Positions 51,272 through 59,269 of a DNA stretch of 64,000 bases are shown in pieces (position 1 is the first letter of the stretch; each line of letters opens with the position of its first letter). The stretch spans positions 1 to 64,000 of the forward strand of contig JAGBRZ010000190.1 of assembly GCA_017632155.1 (NCBI GenBank). The letters run 5' to 3'. Below the pieces are notes generated by a model. The model saw only the letters and a list, made by a program, of their open reading frames with translations. It was not told the origin of the DNA and did not search any database. The DNA is from Clostridia bacterium (GTDB lineage Bacteria > Bacillota_A > Clostridia > Oscillospirales > CAG-272). The position numbers and the translations under genes are program-made.

Positions 51272-52534
51272 TTATAGAGACAAGACCAGTGTGTTATATA
51301 CTTCACGACTTGTCAGTAGAGCATTCCTCATACATCCAATCGTTAAGTACCCAGCGATCTTGTTTGTTTTAGTGCGGTTTGCAGATACATTCTTGCCTCG
51401 TCCTCGTACAACACAGCCATCAGGTTTGTACTTTACATAACCGAGACCGCCAACCTTACGCTTTCCTGTCTCAACAGCTCTCAAACAATCCATAACAAAC
51501 TTATTCAGTTCGTCAATGTCCCGTTTGACATTGCACACTGGAAGGATTGATGATGCCCAGCTAAATTCGCCGTTACCCTTATACAGATAACGGTTAACCG
51601 AATGGACCGCCTTTTCTAACGATATGTTAGGTTTCTTAATAGTACGTGCCTCAATCTCTTTCTGGAATGTTTTGATACGACTGGAAGATAGCGAAATATC
51701 CTTGCCTTTGATGCTGAACCCAAGAAATTTGAACCATTGGCTGTTAGACAAGTATTCCACTTTTGACGGATTGAGTTGCATTTCCATTTCACTGAGTCTG
51801 CACTCCAGACGTTCCATCGCCCACTGATAATCGGAGCCAACGTACAACATGTCATCAGAATATCTTACGTAGTAGCCCGACATACTGGAAAGTTCCTCAT
51901 CCAGTTTGTAAAGAAGCACATCAGCCAACCAGCTTGCAACAGCGCATCCTTGTTTGAGGGACTGGTAATGAGAGCATAGTTGGTTGTCTTCATTGAAATA
52001 CAAATCGCAGTGATAATACTTTCTCAGCACATGAATAAGAGCAGAGTAACCATACTTCTTCTCTACGTAATCAAATGCCTCGTCAATATACTTGATTGGC
52101 ACGCTGTCAAAATACTTGCTCAGGTCCGCTTTCCACCCCAAAATTTCTGAAGTGTTCGCGCTTACGATGGTATTGCTCACTTCCAGCACTATCTTGCCAC
52201 ATCCGATGCCTGTCTGATACGATTTACATTGCTTGTGTACCATTTCTGGACACAACTCAAACAACAGGTCATTGGCAATACTTAACACAATACGATCTAT
52301 CGGCTCGTTCACATAAACAGTACGAAAATCACCGTTGTCCTTTGGTATCTTCGCCGTATGAGGGGGTGAAATTTCATACGTACCGTTATACATAGCGCGA
52401 TACATCTGGATGCGTGTTTCTTCGCTTGTCAACAGAATCAATTGATCCTTACGAATATCCTTGACTACGCCTTTCTCAATTGCTTTCGTCCAGCGTTCAA
52501 TCTCAAAGAATTTTTGTAGAATTATATCTGCCAT
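51272..52534 (-). CDS. reverse transcriptase associated with hairpin array
   Basis: 420-residue RNA-directed DNA polymerase. RT blocks in order: RTVYVNEPIDRIVLSIANDLL (about 71-91), ADLSKYFDSVP (136-146; catalytic Asp 137), LKQGCAVASWLAD (193-205), YVRYSDDMLYV (222-232; catalytic Asp pair 227-228) and FKFLGFSIKG (268-277). A roughly 140-residue thumb/C-terminal part follows, with no maturase, protease or nuclease domain recognised. Block 4 is QGCAVAS, not the GxxxSQ motif of DGR enzymes, and the retron VTG signature is not seen. It is translated just after the 52537-52908 gene and is followed directly by the eight-hairpin array, its most likely RNA or DNA partner. Confidence 0.92.
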   Translation of the reverse strand: MADIILQKFFEIERWTKAIEKGVVKDIRKDQLILLTSEETRIQMYRAMYNGTYEISPPHTAKIPKDNGDFRTVYVNEPIDRIVLSIANDLLFELCPEMVHKQCKSYQTGIGCGKIVLEVSNTIVSANTSEILGWKADLSKYFDSVPIKYIDEAFDYVEKKYGYSALIHVLRKYYHCDLYFNEDNQLCSHYQSLKQGCAVASWLADVLLYKLDEELSSMSGYYVRYSDDMLYVGSDYQWAMERLECRLSEMEMQLNPSKVEYLSNSQWFKFLGFSIKGKDISLSSSRIKTFQKEIEARTIKKPNISLEKAVHSVNRYLYKGNGEFSWASSILPVCNVKRDIDELNKFVMDCLRAVETGKRKVGGLGYVKYKPDGCVVRGRGKNVSANRTKTNKIAGYLTIGCMRNALLTSREVYNTLVLSL

Positions 52535-52536
52535 AG

Positions 52537-52908
52537 TTATTCATTTGTGACATTAAACATTTGTTTCATCGTGTGTCGCAAAGCATCTTCAAACCCATCG
52601 CTAACTTGCCAATATCCCAGCAATTCATCAGCAATCATTTCAAGTTGCTCATTGGTTGGCATATTGCCATCATAACCGTATTCTTCCAGTAAGTTGCGAC
52701 TAATGATGATTTTTACAACCTCTTCTACTTTCGGAGCCTGGTCTTTCGCTTCTGGTGTAATGTGTGACTTATTCGATAATGCTTCTTTTGCTTCATTCAG
52801 CAAATCAACCGCATCAGACAAGAAGTTGATATTATCATCGTAATCAAACTCCTCCAACGAGTCATAATCATTCAAAAACTCGTCTATTTTGTTTATCAAT
52901 TCTTTCAT
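52537..52908 (-). CDS. hypothetical acidic protein in RT operon
   Basis: 123 residues, strongly acidic and helical (FLNDYDSLEEFDYDDNINFLSDAVDLLNEAKEAL). Its stop is two bases before the RT start, so the two are translationally linked. It could be an RT partner or an unrelated operon member. No family recognised. Confidence 0.68.
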   Translation of the reverse strand: MKELINKIDEFLNDYDSLEEFDYDDNINFLSDAVDLLNEAKEALSNKSHITPEAKDQAPKVEEVVKIIISRNLLEEYGYDGNMPTNEQLEMIADELLGYWQVSDGFEDALRHTMKQMFNVTNE

Positions 52909-52911
52909 AAT

Positions 52912-53085
52912 TTATTCGCTTAAACCACAAATTTCATAATCCGTTACTTTACACTCGTGCTCATCATCTAAACTAATACCGTTTAGAGATAAGTCTTGCG
53001 CTATTTCCATATCGGAAACATCGCTATATTCATTTGGACAGTCTAAGTCCACACGAACAATTAAATAAATGCTTCTTGATTGCAT
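52912..53085 (-). CDS. 57-aa hypothetical protein in RT operon
   Basis: Short acidic ORF starting MQSRSIYLIVRVDLDCPNEY at 53085 and ending CGLSE, three bases before the next gene's start. It has tight spacing to both neighbours (10 and 3 bases), which supports it as real. Unknown function. Confidence 0.65.
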   Translation of the reverse strand: MQSRSIYLIVRVDLDCPNEYSDVSDMEIAQDLSLNGISLDDEHECKVTDYEICGLSE

Positions 53086-53096
53086 GTTAAGTTTAA

Positions 53097-54095
53097 TTAA
53101 TCAATCCAAAAAGTTCCACAATGAGGACAATGATGGCCGCATGGAATATTGTTGTCATAGTACACATCCCTATGACGGCTCATATCCATATCGCCGGCAG
53201 TACATCCTCCAGCTTTGAAAACTGCATCAAGTTCAGCTTCACGCTTTCTCAATTCTGCTGCTGGGGATTTCTTCATGGTACGCTTTTTCTTCAGAGGCTC
53301 GACTGACAACTCAGGTTTTACACATTTGTCCAACCAGTCTCCGCACATACCGAAACATTGCTCCAAACTGTATTTATCAGTATCGGAAACAGATAGATTG
53401 TCACGTAAAAACGGGAACACACAATCTATGTTCATGTATTCAAAATCACCTGCCCCATTAGTGGGGTCATATACTGCCAATGCAACTCGACCCTTAAAGC
53501 GAATCTGCTGGAAATCTTGTTTATTGTCTGCGCTTTGGTATTCGTCTCCAGAAATCAATGACTCAATATCACCATTGAAATAAATGCGTAATGAACCACC
53601 ACAACTTGCATTGCACAAAATGTTATAGATTTGTTGAGCTTCTGGAGTGTCTTTCTTGATGCCGAGCTTACGGCGCACTTTATATGCACAAGAAGCAATT
53701 GATTCATTGCGCCAAGGAGTACACATAAATGCCTCATGCCATCCACAATCAAGTTCTACGCCCAGATCATAAAAACATGCGATTCTACCAGTGTTTCTCA
53801 ACAAATCTTCTACAGGTGTTGACTTGTCGTTATCATAGAGCCAATCACGAATATCATCAAGATGCTCGTCAAATAAATGCTCAACGCCATCTTTACGCAT
53901 TTTCTCTTTGATTTTATCCAGATAATATTCTTCTGGGAAATCCCACCAATCGAATACGCTTTCAGTTAACGGGTACAGCGAATTTTTAGTCAAACACGAC
54001 TGCAAAGTTTTTGTTTCGTTATTCAAATTGCTGTTATAATCCACGTAATACAAGCACACGTATTCGGGCATATATTTTTTCACTTGTTCGTTCAT
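53097..54095 (-). CDS. hypothetical protein with C-terminal Cys/His cluster
   Basis: 332 residues. The C-terminus has CGHHCPHCGTFW, a likely zinc site, after a Lys/Arg-rich linker (LKKKRTMKKSPAAELRKREAEL). The main part is not recognised. Upstream in the same operon as the RT gene. Confidence 0.65.
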   Translation of the reverse strand: MNEQVKKYMPEYVCLYYVDYNSNLNNETKTLQSCLTKNSLYPLTESVFDWWDFPEEYYLDKIKEKMRKDGVEHLFDEHLDDIRDWLYDNDKSTPVEDLLRNTGRIACFYDLGVELDCGWHEAFMCTPWRNESIASCAYKVRRKLGIKKDTPEAQQIYNILCNASCGGSLRIYFNGDIESLISGDEYQSADNKQDFQQIRFKGRVALAVYDPTNGAGDFEYMNIDCVFPFLRDNLSVSDTDKYSLEQCFGMCGDWLDKCVKPELSVEPLKKKRTMKKSPAAELRKREAELDAVFKAGGCTAGDMDMSRHRDVYYDNNIPCGHHCPHCGTFWID

Positions 54096-54105
54096 AACAT
54101 CACTT

Positions 54106-54381
54106 TTAATCTTTGTAATACACTAATTTCCTTTGCAGAATGCCGCTTGCTTCAATAGCTTGAATATGGAATAAAAACTTATTACATACATCAGATAAAT
54201 TGTCAGATACTTCCAATGCCACAGCAAGATACTGGTCAGTTGCTTCATTAACAATGACAGTGCAACTATGCTCAGGATTTTTCATTTGAATTGGATAACG
54301 CCCAACCTTTACGTGAGCATAACTCATAATACCGCTTAGTCCAGCAGGTATTTTCATTTCTGGTGTCGTTATAGTAGCCAT
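54106..54381 (-). CDS. hypothetical protein
   Basis: 91 residues, strand-rich. Unknown. Overlaps the upstream gene by 13 bases. Confidence 0.6.
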   Translation of the reverse strand: MATITTPEMKIPAGLSGIMSYAHVKVGRYPIQMKNPEHSCTVIVNEATDQYLAVALEVSDNLSDVCNKFLFHIQAIEASGILQRKLVYYKD

Positions 54382-54785
54382 ACTTTTCGGTCTCCTTTAC
54401 ACTCTAAAAAATGGTTTACATCTTCGTATTTATAACACTCGTATTTCTTAGTGCTCCGATTATATTCAGAACGCACCCAGATAGGCGCATTTTCATCGTC
54501 CTTGAAACGAAAATAATCGCCCTTTTTAATCTCCTGAATTGTCACTTGATTGTTTACAATTTCTGATTGATTAACTAAATTGATCTTTATGTTCGCAGTT
54601 AAGTTGAAAGGATTAAACTGAGTGAAAGGCACAACTAACTTCGCATAAGTAGGCAAACTATCAATGGTGTTGCTTACAACAGCAATTGCTGAATATTGAA
54701 CTGTGTTATCAATACAATATCCAAAATACCAAGGTCCTTGAGGATTGCCATATACAGAATACATTACAGGAATGGGTGTTTTCAT
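54369..54785 (-). CDS. hypothetical protein
   Basis: 138 residues, strand-rich with aromatic residues (SVYGNPQGPWYFGYCIDNTVQ). Unknown. Directly abuts the next gene's stop. Confidence 0.62.
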   Translation of the reverse strand: MKTPIPVMYSVYGNPQGPWYFGYCIDNTVQYSAIAVVSNTIDSLPTYAKLVVPFTQFNPFNLTANIKINLVNQSEIVNNQVTIQEIKKGDYFRFKDDENAPIWVRSEYNRSTKKYECYKYEDVNHFLECKGDRKVWLL

Positions 54786-55043
54786 CTAATCGCGTATTTG
54801 AAGTTGAAAATCATTTCTGTCACAATTATACACCATAACAGCCGCACCATTAGGAGCATTCTTGCCGGCGTGATAGCACTTAACACCCATTTCTCTTAAC
54901 TGGGTGAATGCGTTGAAAGAGTCTGTTTCATTATTGAAACGTATGTCGAGATTGCTGTGCTTCATATCCTCAGACATGCTCACAACAAAGGCTTTGACTG
55001 CCAAGCACAATGAATTAACACGTGTTGAAATTTGTACATTCAT
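54786..55043 (-). CDS. hypothetical protein
   Basis: 85 residues, MNVQISTRVNSLCLAVKAF at the start. Ferredoxin-like strand/helix alternation is possible. First gene after the hairpin terminator at 55116-55150. Confidence 0.62.
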   Translation of the reverse strand: MNVQISTRVNSLCLAVKAFVVSMSEDMKHSNLDIRFNNETDSFNAFTQLREMGVKCYHAGKNAPNGAAVMVYNCDRNDFQLQIRD

Positions 55044-55115
55044 AATCTATCGCTTTGTGAAGAATAGAAAGTCGAGGTGTCCAATGTTGTCCACTTAATG
55101 AAAAATTTTCAAGAA

Positions 55116-55150
55116 AAAGCGTGGCAAAAATTTTCATTTGCTCACGCTTT
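55116..55150 (-). terminator. intrinsic terminator
   Basis: AAAGCGTG (55116-55123) pairs with CACGCTTT (55143-55150); on the minus strand it is followed by TTCTTGAAAATTTTTC. It overlaps the stop codon of the 55149 gene. Confidence 0.78.
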
Positions 55151-55340
55151 AATCATCTTCTTCCTCATCATCAGACTCTTGAAGACCTAAATCATCCTCA
55201 ATCATACCTTCATCGACCAAGTGATGATAAAAGCCTTCGTTCAATAAATCGTTACCGTGATAGTCAGTGAAAGCACGCGCTACGTCCTCTCCAGACATTT
55301 CACACAATTTGTCCCAAATATGATGTTGTACTCTATCCAT
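55149..55340 (-). CDS. hypothetical acidic protein
   Basis: 63 residues ending in DDEEEDD. No family recognised. Ends within the terminator. Confidence 0.6.
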   Translation of the reverse strand: MDRVQHHIWDKLCEMSGEDVARAFTDYHGNDLLNEGFYHHLVDEGMIEDDLGLQESDDEEEDD

Positions 55341-55342
55341 TA

Positions 55343-55603
55343 TTACTCCGTTTCTATTGATGTTTCTAACTCAGTTCTTATAATCTCGCAAAACTCCTGA
55401 AGATGTTTTTCCACAACTTCTTTACGTACTTCCGCATCCAATACCTCACCTTTGGGTACAACCGGATTATGCTTAGTGCGTACAATGTCAACCAATGCCA
55501 TAGCACTCGCAAAAACATCAGAATGTTTCTCACGCTTCCAAAATGCAAGACATTGTTTATGGTGTTCTTCAAGAATGACTGCTTGTTGTTCCTTAGTAAG
55601 CAT
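55343..55603 (-). CDS. hypothetical helical protein
   Basis: 86 residues, MLTKEQQAVILEEHHKQCL at the start, helical. Unknown. Confidence 0.6.
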   Translation of the reverse strand: MLTKEQQAVILEEHHKQCLAFWKREKHSDVFASAMALVDIVRTKHNPVVPKGEVLDAEVRKEVVEKHLQEFCEIIRTELETSIETE

Positions 55604-55612
55604 AATATGACA

Positions 55613-55915
55613 TTAAGTGTGAATACTCCAACCGTATGACCTACTAAGCTGCACGCTACCATTTTGCTGATAGCCCTCTCCTGGAAACCCGTGAAATATC
55701 ATACCGCCGTTCATGGATCTGCTGCCATCTTCTCGGATTACCTCAAAGTAAAAACTATGCTCTGCATGGTCAGAATAGACGTTTACTTCAGCCACACCTT
55801 CCCAGGAATAAAATCCCATTAAGCGCATTATGCACTCTGCAAAAGTCTTGTCATAATGCTCACGTGATGCAGTAAGAGCCTTGCACCACTTTTCTTTACA
55901 ATGAATTTTCAGCAT
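55613..55915 (-). CDS. hypothetical protein
   Basis: 100 residues from MLKIHCKEKWCKALTAS at 55915 (overlap of 20 bases with upstream gene). Strand-rich second half with Gly turns. Unknown. Confidence 0.6.
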   Translation of the reverse strand: MLKIHCKEKWCKALTASREHYDKTFAECIMRLMGFYSWEGVAEVNVYSDHAEHSFYFEVIREDGSRSMNGGMIFHGFPGEGYQQNGSVQLSRSYGWSIHT

Positions 55916-56129
55916 AGTTCGTGTTATGAATTTTGTCCAACTTTTTTTGCATACACACAGCATGGTTTCTCCACCATATCTTATATATGGGGGTTTCCAG
56001 ATTGAAGTAACGCTTTACGATAAAGCGATCCACCCACAAGCAGAAACGGATTGACTTCTTGATACACCATACCAACAGGTTGCCTAACTGAGTCAATATA
56101 TACATAGCAAATGCTTTACACTCTTTCAT
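55896..56129 (-). CDS. hypothetical basic, possibly membrane-associated protein
   Basis: 77 residues with an amphipathic/hydrophobic N-terminal stretch (FAMYILTQLGNLLVWCIKK) and a basic remainder. Unknown. Confidence 0.55.
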   Translation of the reverse strand: MKECKAFAMYILTQLGNLLVWCIKKSIRFCLWVDRFIVKRYFNLETPIYKIWWRNHAVCMQKKLDKIHNTNYAENSL

Positions 56130-56156
56130 TTTATTCCGATTTAATAGTTATACAAT

Positions 56157-56435
56157 TTACAGCCCCAAATCCTGCTCTTCTTCCACGCTTCCTACGTAGC
56201 AATCGAGCCAATAGTTTTCCTGTTCCACAGATGGGCGGTCTGGGTTCACGTTATATTTGGCACAGTACACCTGCCAGCTACGTGAATGCTCATTGCTTGT
56301 AGCACAGGCGCACATCATTACACACACAATCAACATCGCCAAAATCTTCGGCAATGCGTATTTCAAAACTCCCGCTTTGCAAGATGCAACTCGGATATAT
56401 TTTGTACCTCTTACGTCTATTATTCTTTTTCGCAT
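56157..56435 (-). CDS. putative lipoprotein or membrane-anchored protein
   Basis: 92 residues from MRKRIIDVRGTKYIRV at 56435. A hydrophobic segment ILAMLIVCVMMCACATS at about 31-47 ends in a lipobox-like MCAC, but the N-terminal region before it is unusually long for a lipoprotein signal. C-terminal acidic tail. Unknown role. Confidence 0.58.
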   Translation of the reverse strand: MRKRIIDVRGTKYIRVASCKAGVLKYALPKILAMLIVCVMMCACATSNEHSRSWQVYCAKYNVNPDRPSVEQENYWLDCYVGSVEEEQDLGL

Positions 56436-56439
56436 AACA

Positions 56440-56709
56440 TTAATCTTTTTTGATTCTACGATTACGGTCATACACAGCACAAGCACGCTTCACCAAAAGG
56501 TCTCGGTTACTCTCGCTTAGTTCTGCGTAAAATCTTTCTGCGGCTCCCCAAATACCGTGTTTGTTGCAGATACCGCCCCATTTCTCCCAAAAGTGTCTCC
56601 ACCCACACATCGAATGAGCAAAAGCTGCTTGACACTCTTCCTCACACCAGGCATTCCACATGTAGAAGAAATAGCTGGAAACATCGTTCTTTTCCATACG
56701 CTTACTCAT
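56440..56709 (-). CDS. hypothetical Cys/Trp-rich protein
   Basis: 89 residues from MSKRMEKNDVSSYFF at 56709, Cys, Trp and His rich (CGWRHFWEKWGGICNKHGIW). Unknown; overlaps the upstream gene by 8 bases. Confidence 0.6.
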   Translation of the reverse strand: MSKRMEKNDVSSYFFYMWNAWCEEECQAAFAHSMCGWRHFWEKWGGICNKHGIWGAAERFYAELSESNRDLLVKRACAVYDRNRRIKKD

Positions 56710-57208
56710 CTCCAAGTCTGATTAACAATCCTTGCATATCAGCCACATTGCCGTCCTCCACATGATACCCCAGGGACTTGAAGAATATCCTGAAATAGTT
56801 GTGGTCACGATAACCAAAATACACCTGGGATTTCATCAACCACTCAGGCGCATTAAATTGAGTTTTGAATAGCGTTTTGTCTCCTTTTGAGAACGTAATT
56901 GACACAGAAGCCTCCCGAAATGGCGTATCACTTTTCGCGTTTAACGATACACGAGATTTTATCTCCACATCCTTATCGTCCCAAAATGGGGCTAAATGAG
57001 TGAACTCCGCTTCAGTCAAGATTTTCTCCCAGAAAGGATCGTTGGGTTTGAGCTTACGGAAATATGAGTTCCAATTCTCCAAAACTACCGGTTCCTGACC
57101 GCGTTTTATGCAGTCAATTACCGTCTTCAGTATATGCTGGAAGCGTGGCTCTTTGTTGAGCGTTTCAAAAATTGCACACTTCACATCTTTGCTTTTTAAT
57201 GATTTCAT
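56702..57208 (-). CDS. hypothetical protein
   Basis: 168 residues, mixed fold, no motif recognised. First gene of the AT-rich block next to the high-G+C island that starts at about 57.3 kb. Confidence 0.65.
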   Translation of the reverse strand: MKSLKSKDVKCAIFETLNKEPRFQHILKTVIDCIKRGQEPVVLENWNSYFRKLKPNDPFWEKILTEAEFTHLAPFWDDKDVEIKSRVSLNAKSDTPFREASVSITFSKGDKTLFKTQFNAPEWLMKSQVYFGYRDHNYFRIFFKSLGYHVEDGNVADMQGLLIRLGDE

Positions 57209-57281
57209 AACGAATGGGTATAAAAATAGCCGTAACCAGATTGCTCCGATTACGGCTCACGTTTCGATTTTTATTTTAACT

Positions 57282-57908
57282 TCACAACACTTGCCAGATT
57301 TTCTCTGCCTCGTTAACTACTTTGCGCAGTTTTCTCTCGTACTCTTCCTGACGTTGCATAGCACGCATCTCGTCAAACGCAAGATTATAGCCACGCTTAC
57401 TCATCTTTTTGTATCGTTCCGAAAGAGCTGCATCGCTAAACATACGCTCGCGCTTCTCGTTGACACGTATTCTGTGCATTTCACGTCTGGAAATCTGCTC
57501 ATCATACTCGCATTTAACGGTTGTGTCCGCTGTGAGTTGTGCATACACCACCTTCCAGTTCTCCCAATCCACCTGTTTTGCCCTGCCTTTGACAATCCAA
57601 CACACCGACACACCCTCTTTCAGCATCTCGCCCAAATGATGAGCGAAAACACGTGTCCGCATTACCGGCATAATGGTCGCTTTTCGGTTCTTGATACACA
57701 CCATAACATCGGCAGAAGATGAGTGCTCCTCGTGCAAGTCCCTCCAGAAGCCTGCGGAATACACGCAAGAGCGTTGAGCCGCAAATGCGTAAAGAAATTC
57801 GTGGATAAGCGACAATTCAGGAGCGTGTTTGTCCGCGTCTGATTGCGTGTTGGCAACGTCATACATTGCCGTAAATTGGGCAGAAGATAATATATCGGCT
57901 ATTTTCAT
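57282..57908 (-). CDS. hypothetical protein, high-G+C island
   Basis: 208 residues from MKIADILSSAQFTAMYDV at 57908. Base composition is richer in G+C than the genes to the left. C-terminal half is a charged helical region (MHRIRVNEKRERMF ... RKLRKVVNEAEKIW). Function unknown. Confidence 0.65.
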   Translation of the reverse strand: MKIADILSSAQFTAMYDVANTQSDADKHAPELSLIHEFLYAFAAQRSCVYSAGFWRDLHEEHSSSADVMVCIKNRKATIMPVMRTRVFAHHLGEMLKEGVSVCWIVKGRAKQVDWENWKVVYAQLTADTTVKCEYDEQISRREMHRIRVNEKRERMFSDAALSERYKKMSKRGYNLAFDEMRAMQRQEEYERKLRKVVNEAEKIWQVL

Positions 57909-58067
57909 TTTTGAGCATTTTTGAGGGTTCGGGAAAATGTGGAGAAAACTCACGCATTAGCGACAAGATGCAATTATACGCACGCACCTATTTATGTGGA
58001 CGCACATATTACACATACAAGCGTGTGGACACGTAACATAATGTGCGCCCACACGTTATATAAGCAA

Positions 58068-58095
58068 ACCGCCCAACCTGTGTAGGCTGGGCGGT
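58068..58095 (-). terminator. intrinsic terminator
   Basis: ACCGCCCA (58068-58075) pairs with TGGGCGGT (58088-58095), after the stop of the 58117 gene. The gap 57954-58067 also contains stray copies of the GTGGAC/GCCCAC motif seen in the large array. Confidence 0.75.
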
Positions 58096-58116
58096 GTCGC
58101 TATGCAGATGTGTATG

Positions 58117-58740
58117 TTATGCGGCGTTTTTATCCTCGCTCTTGGTTGCAGGTTTCGCCTCTGTGTAGGCAGCGTTGAAGATGCTCTTTGCCTGACCTAC
58201 GATGTCCTTGAACATTGTCGCTTGCTTGGTAATAGCCTCAGCGGTCTTGAAGAGCAACACACGCAAGGTGTCTCCGGTTGCAGAGTAGATGGGTTGCTTT
58301 TCGCTAACACGCAGAGCCGTATTGCGGAGATACAAGCCCTCATCGAGTACGAGTGCCTTGTTGAGCACACCCTCGCTATTGCTCTTGTACACGACATTGC
58401 CTTTGAGCCACTTGGTAAACGCACTCTTGGCGGTCAACTTGGTTTCAACGGTCTGACTGCCTACCACACACACCTTGAAGTCGCTTGCAAAACCGCCTCT
58501 TGTACGTGCATCTGCCAGCATAATTGCGAGTACAGGAAGCACGAGGTCTGTGTTCTTGGTGCTTTTTACACCCTCAACAGCCATAAACTCAGTTACGCTT
58601 TTGAGTTCGCCGTCAATACGCATCTTGCGCTCATTGAGCAACACGGCTGCATTTGCGGGTATCACGTCATAACCCTGAACACCGAAAGTTACGTTGAACT
58701 TTGTTGCTACACTCTGATTGTTGCTATTTGTTTTAGCCAT
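58117..58740 (-). CDS. hypothetical protein, high-G+C island
   Basis: 207 residues starting MAKTNSNNQSVATKFNVT. Ser/Thr/Asn-rich N-terminus, Ala/Val/Lys-rich body, Lys/Glu/Ala tail. No motif recognised. Possible promoter element (TACCTTTG) lies at 59142-59149, which would give a long leader. Codon and base use differ from the A/T-rich genes at left. Confidence 0.68.
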   Translation of the reverse strand: MAKTNSNNQSVATKFNVTFGVQGYDVIPANAAVLLNERKMRIDGELKSVTEFMAVEGVKSTKNTDLVLPVLAIMLADARTRGGFASDFKVCVVGSQTVETKLTAKSAFTKWLKGNVVYKSNSEGVLNKALVLDEGLYLRNTALRVSEKQPIYSATGDTLRVLLFKTAEAITKQATMFKDIVGQAKSIFNAAYTEAKPATKSEDKNAA

Positions 58741-59141
58741 AATTCTGTCGGCTCACGCCCTTAACGTGTCTGTTACACTCACACACCGCCTTCCGTATGT
58801 GAGCAAGTTAAACGAAATTTTTACTCACTTGACTCCTACTTTTTGGGCATACTTATAGCTTATGTAAGCAAACCCATTTTTCTCGCCTTGTCACGAGCAT
58901 ACACTATGTGTGTATGGGGTAGTTAAGTGTCAATCCTTTGTTGCTTTGTTGGCATCGTTTTGTGTATGTCAGACATACACGCCACTTATCCGTGTTGCTC
59001 GTATAACACACACTCATAAAGTGCGTCAGACGCAAGTGTGCATTTGTACTTGTCAAACAACTCCGTATGTCAAAGAGCGAGCACCACATCGGTGCATTTT
59101 CATCGTTTTGTCATTCGCCAACGACAGAACTGAAAACATTG
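58741..59141. other. intergenic leader region without a gene
   Basis: About 400 bases. I see a hairpin GTGTATGT/ACATACAC with a three-base loop near 58963-58981 and TGTGTG-rich tracts, but no supported gene. Confidence 0.5.
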
Positions 59142-59149
59142 CAAAGGTA
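59142..59149 (-). promoter_or_regulatory. Bacteroidota-type -7 element
   Basis: TACCTTTG on the minus strand. No matching TTTG at the expected distance. If active it would drive the 58117-58740 gene through a 400-base leader. Confidence 0.45.
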
Positions 59150-59203
59150 TTCCGCAACAAATTGATACACAACGAATTAGCGAAAAAATTTTTATTAAAA
59201 AAA

Positions 59204-59225
59204 CTTTCTCCCAAAGGGAGAAGGC
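59204..59225 (-). terminator. terminator at left edge of the TGG-N4-CCA array
   Basis: CTTTCTCCC and GGGAGAAGG around a three-base AAA loop; on the minus strand it is followed by seven T residues. It closely resembles the terminator at 60346-60366 at the other end of the array. Confidence 0.8.
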
Positions 59226-59269
59226 TCGGCTTAATACTAATGGGCAGGCTTGGGCGGGCGTAATTGTAA

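Noticed and set aside
51272..52534. Diversity-generating retroelement RT
   Set aside because: Block 4 reads QGCAVAS instead of the GxxxSQ motif, and no template/variable repeat pair is visible near the gene.
51272..52534. Group II intron maturase
   Set aside because: No X/maturase or HNH domain follows the RT, and no domain V-type hairpin or intron boundary was seen.
58102..58764. 220-codon plus-strand ORF
   Set aside because: Mirror of the 58117-58740 gene; the terminator at 58068-58095 and composition support the minus strand.
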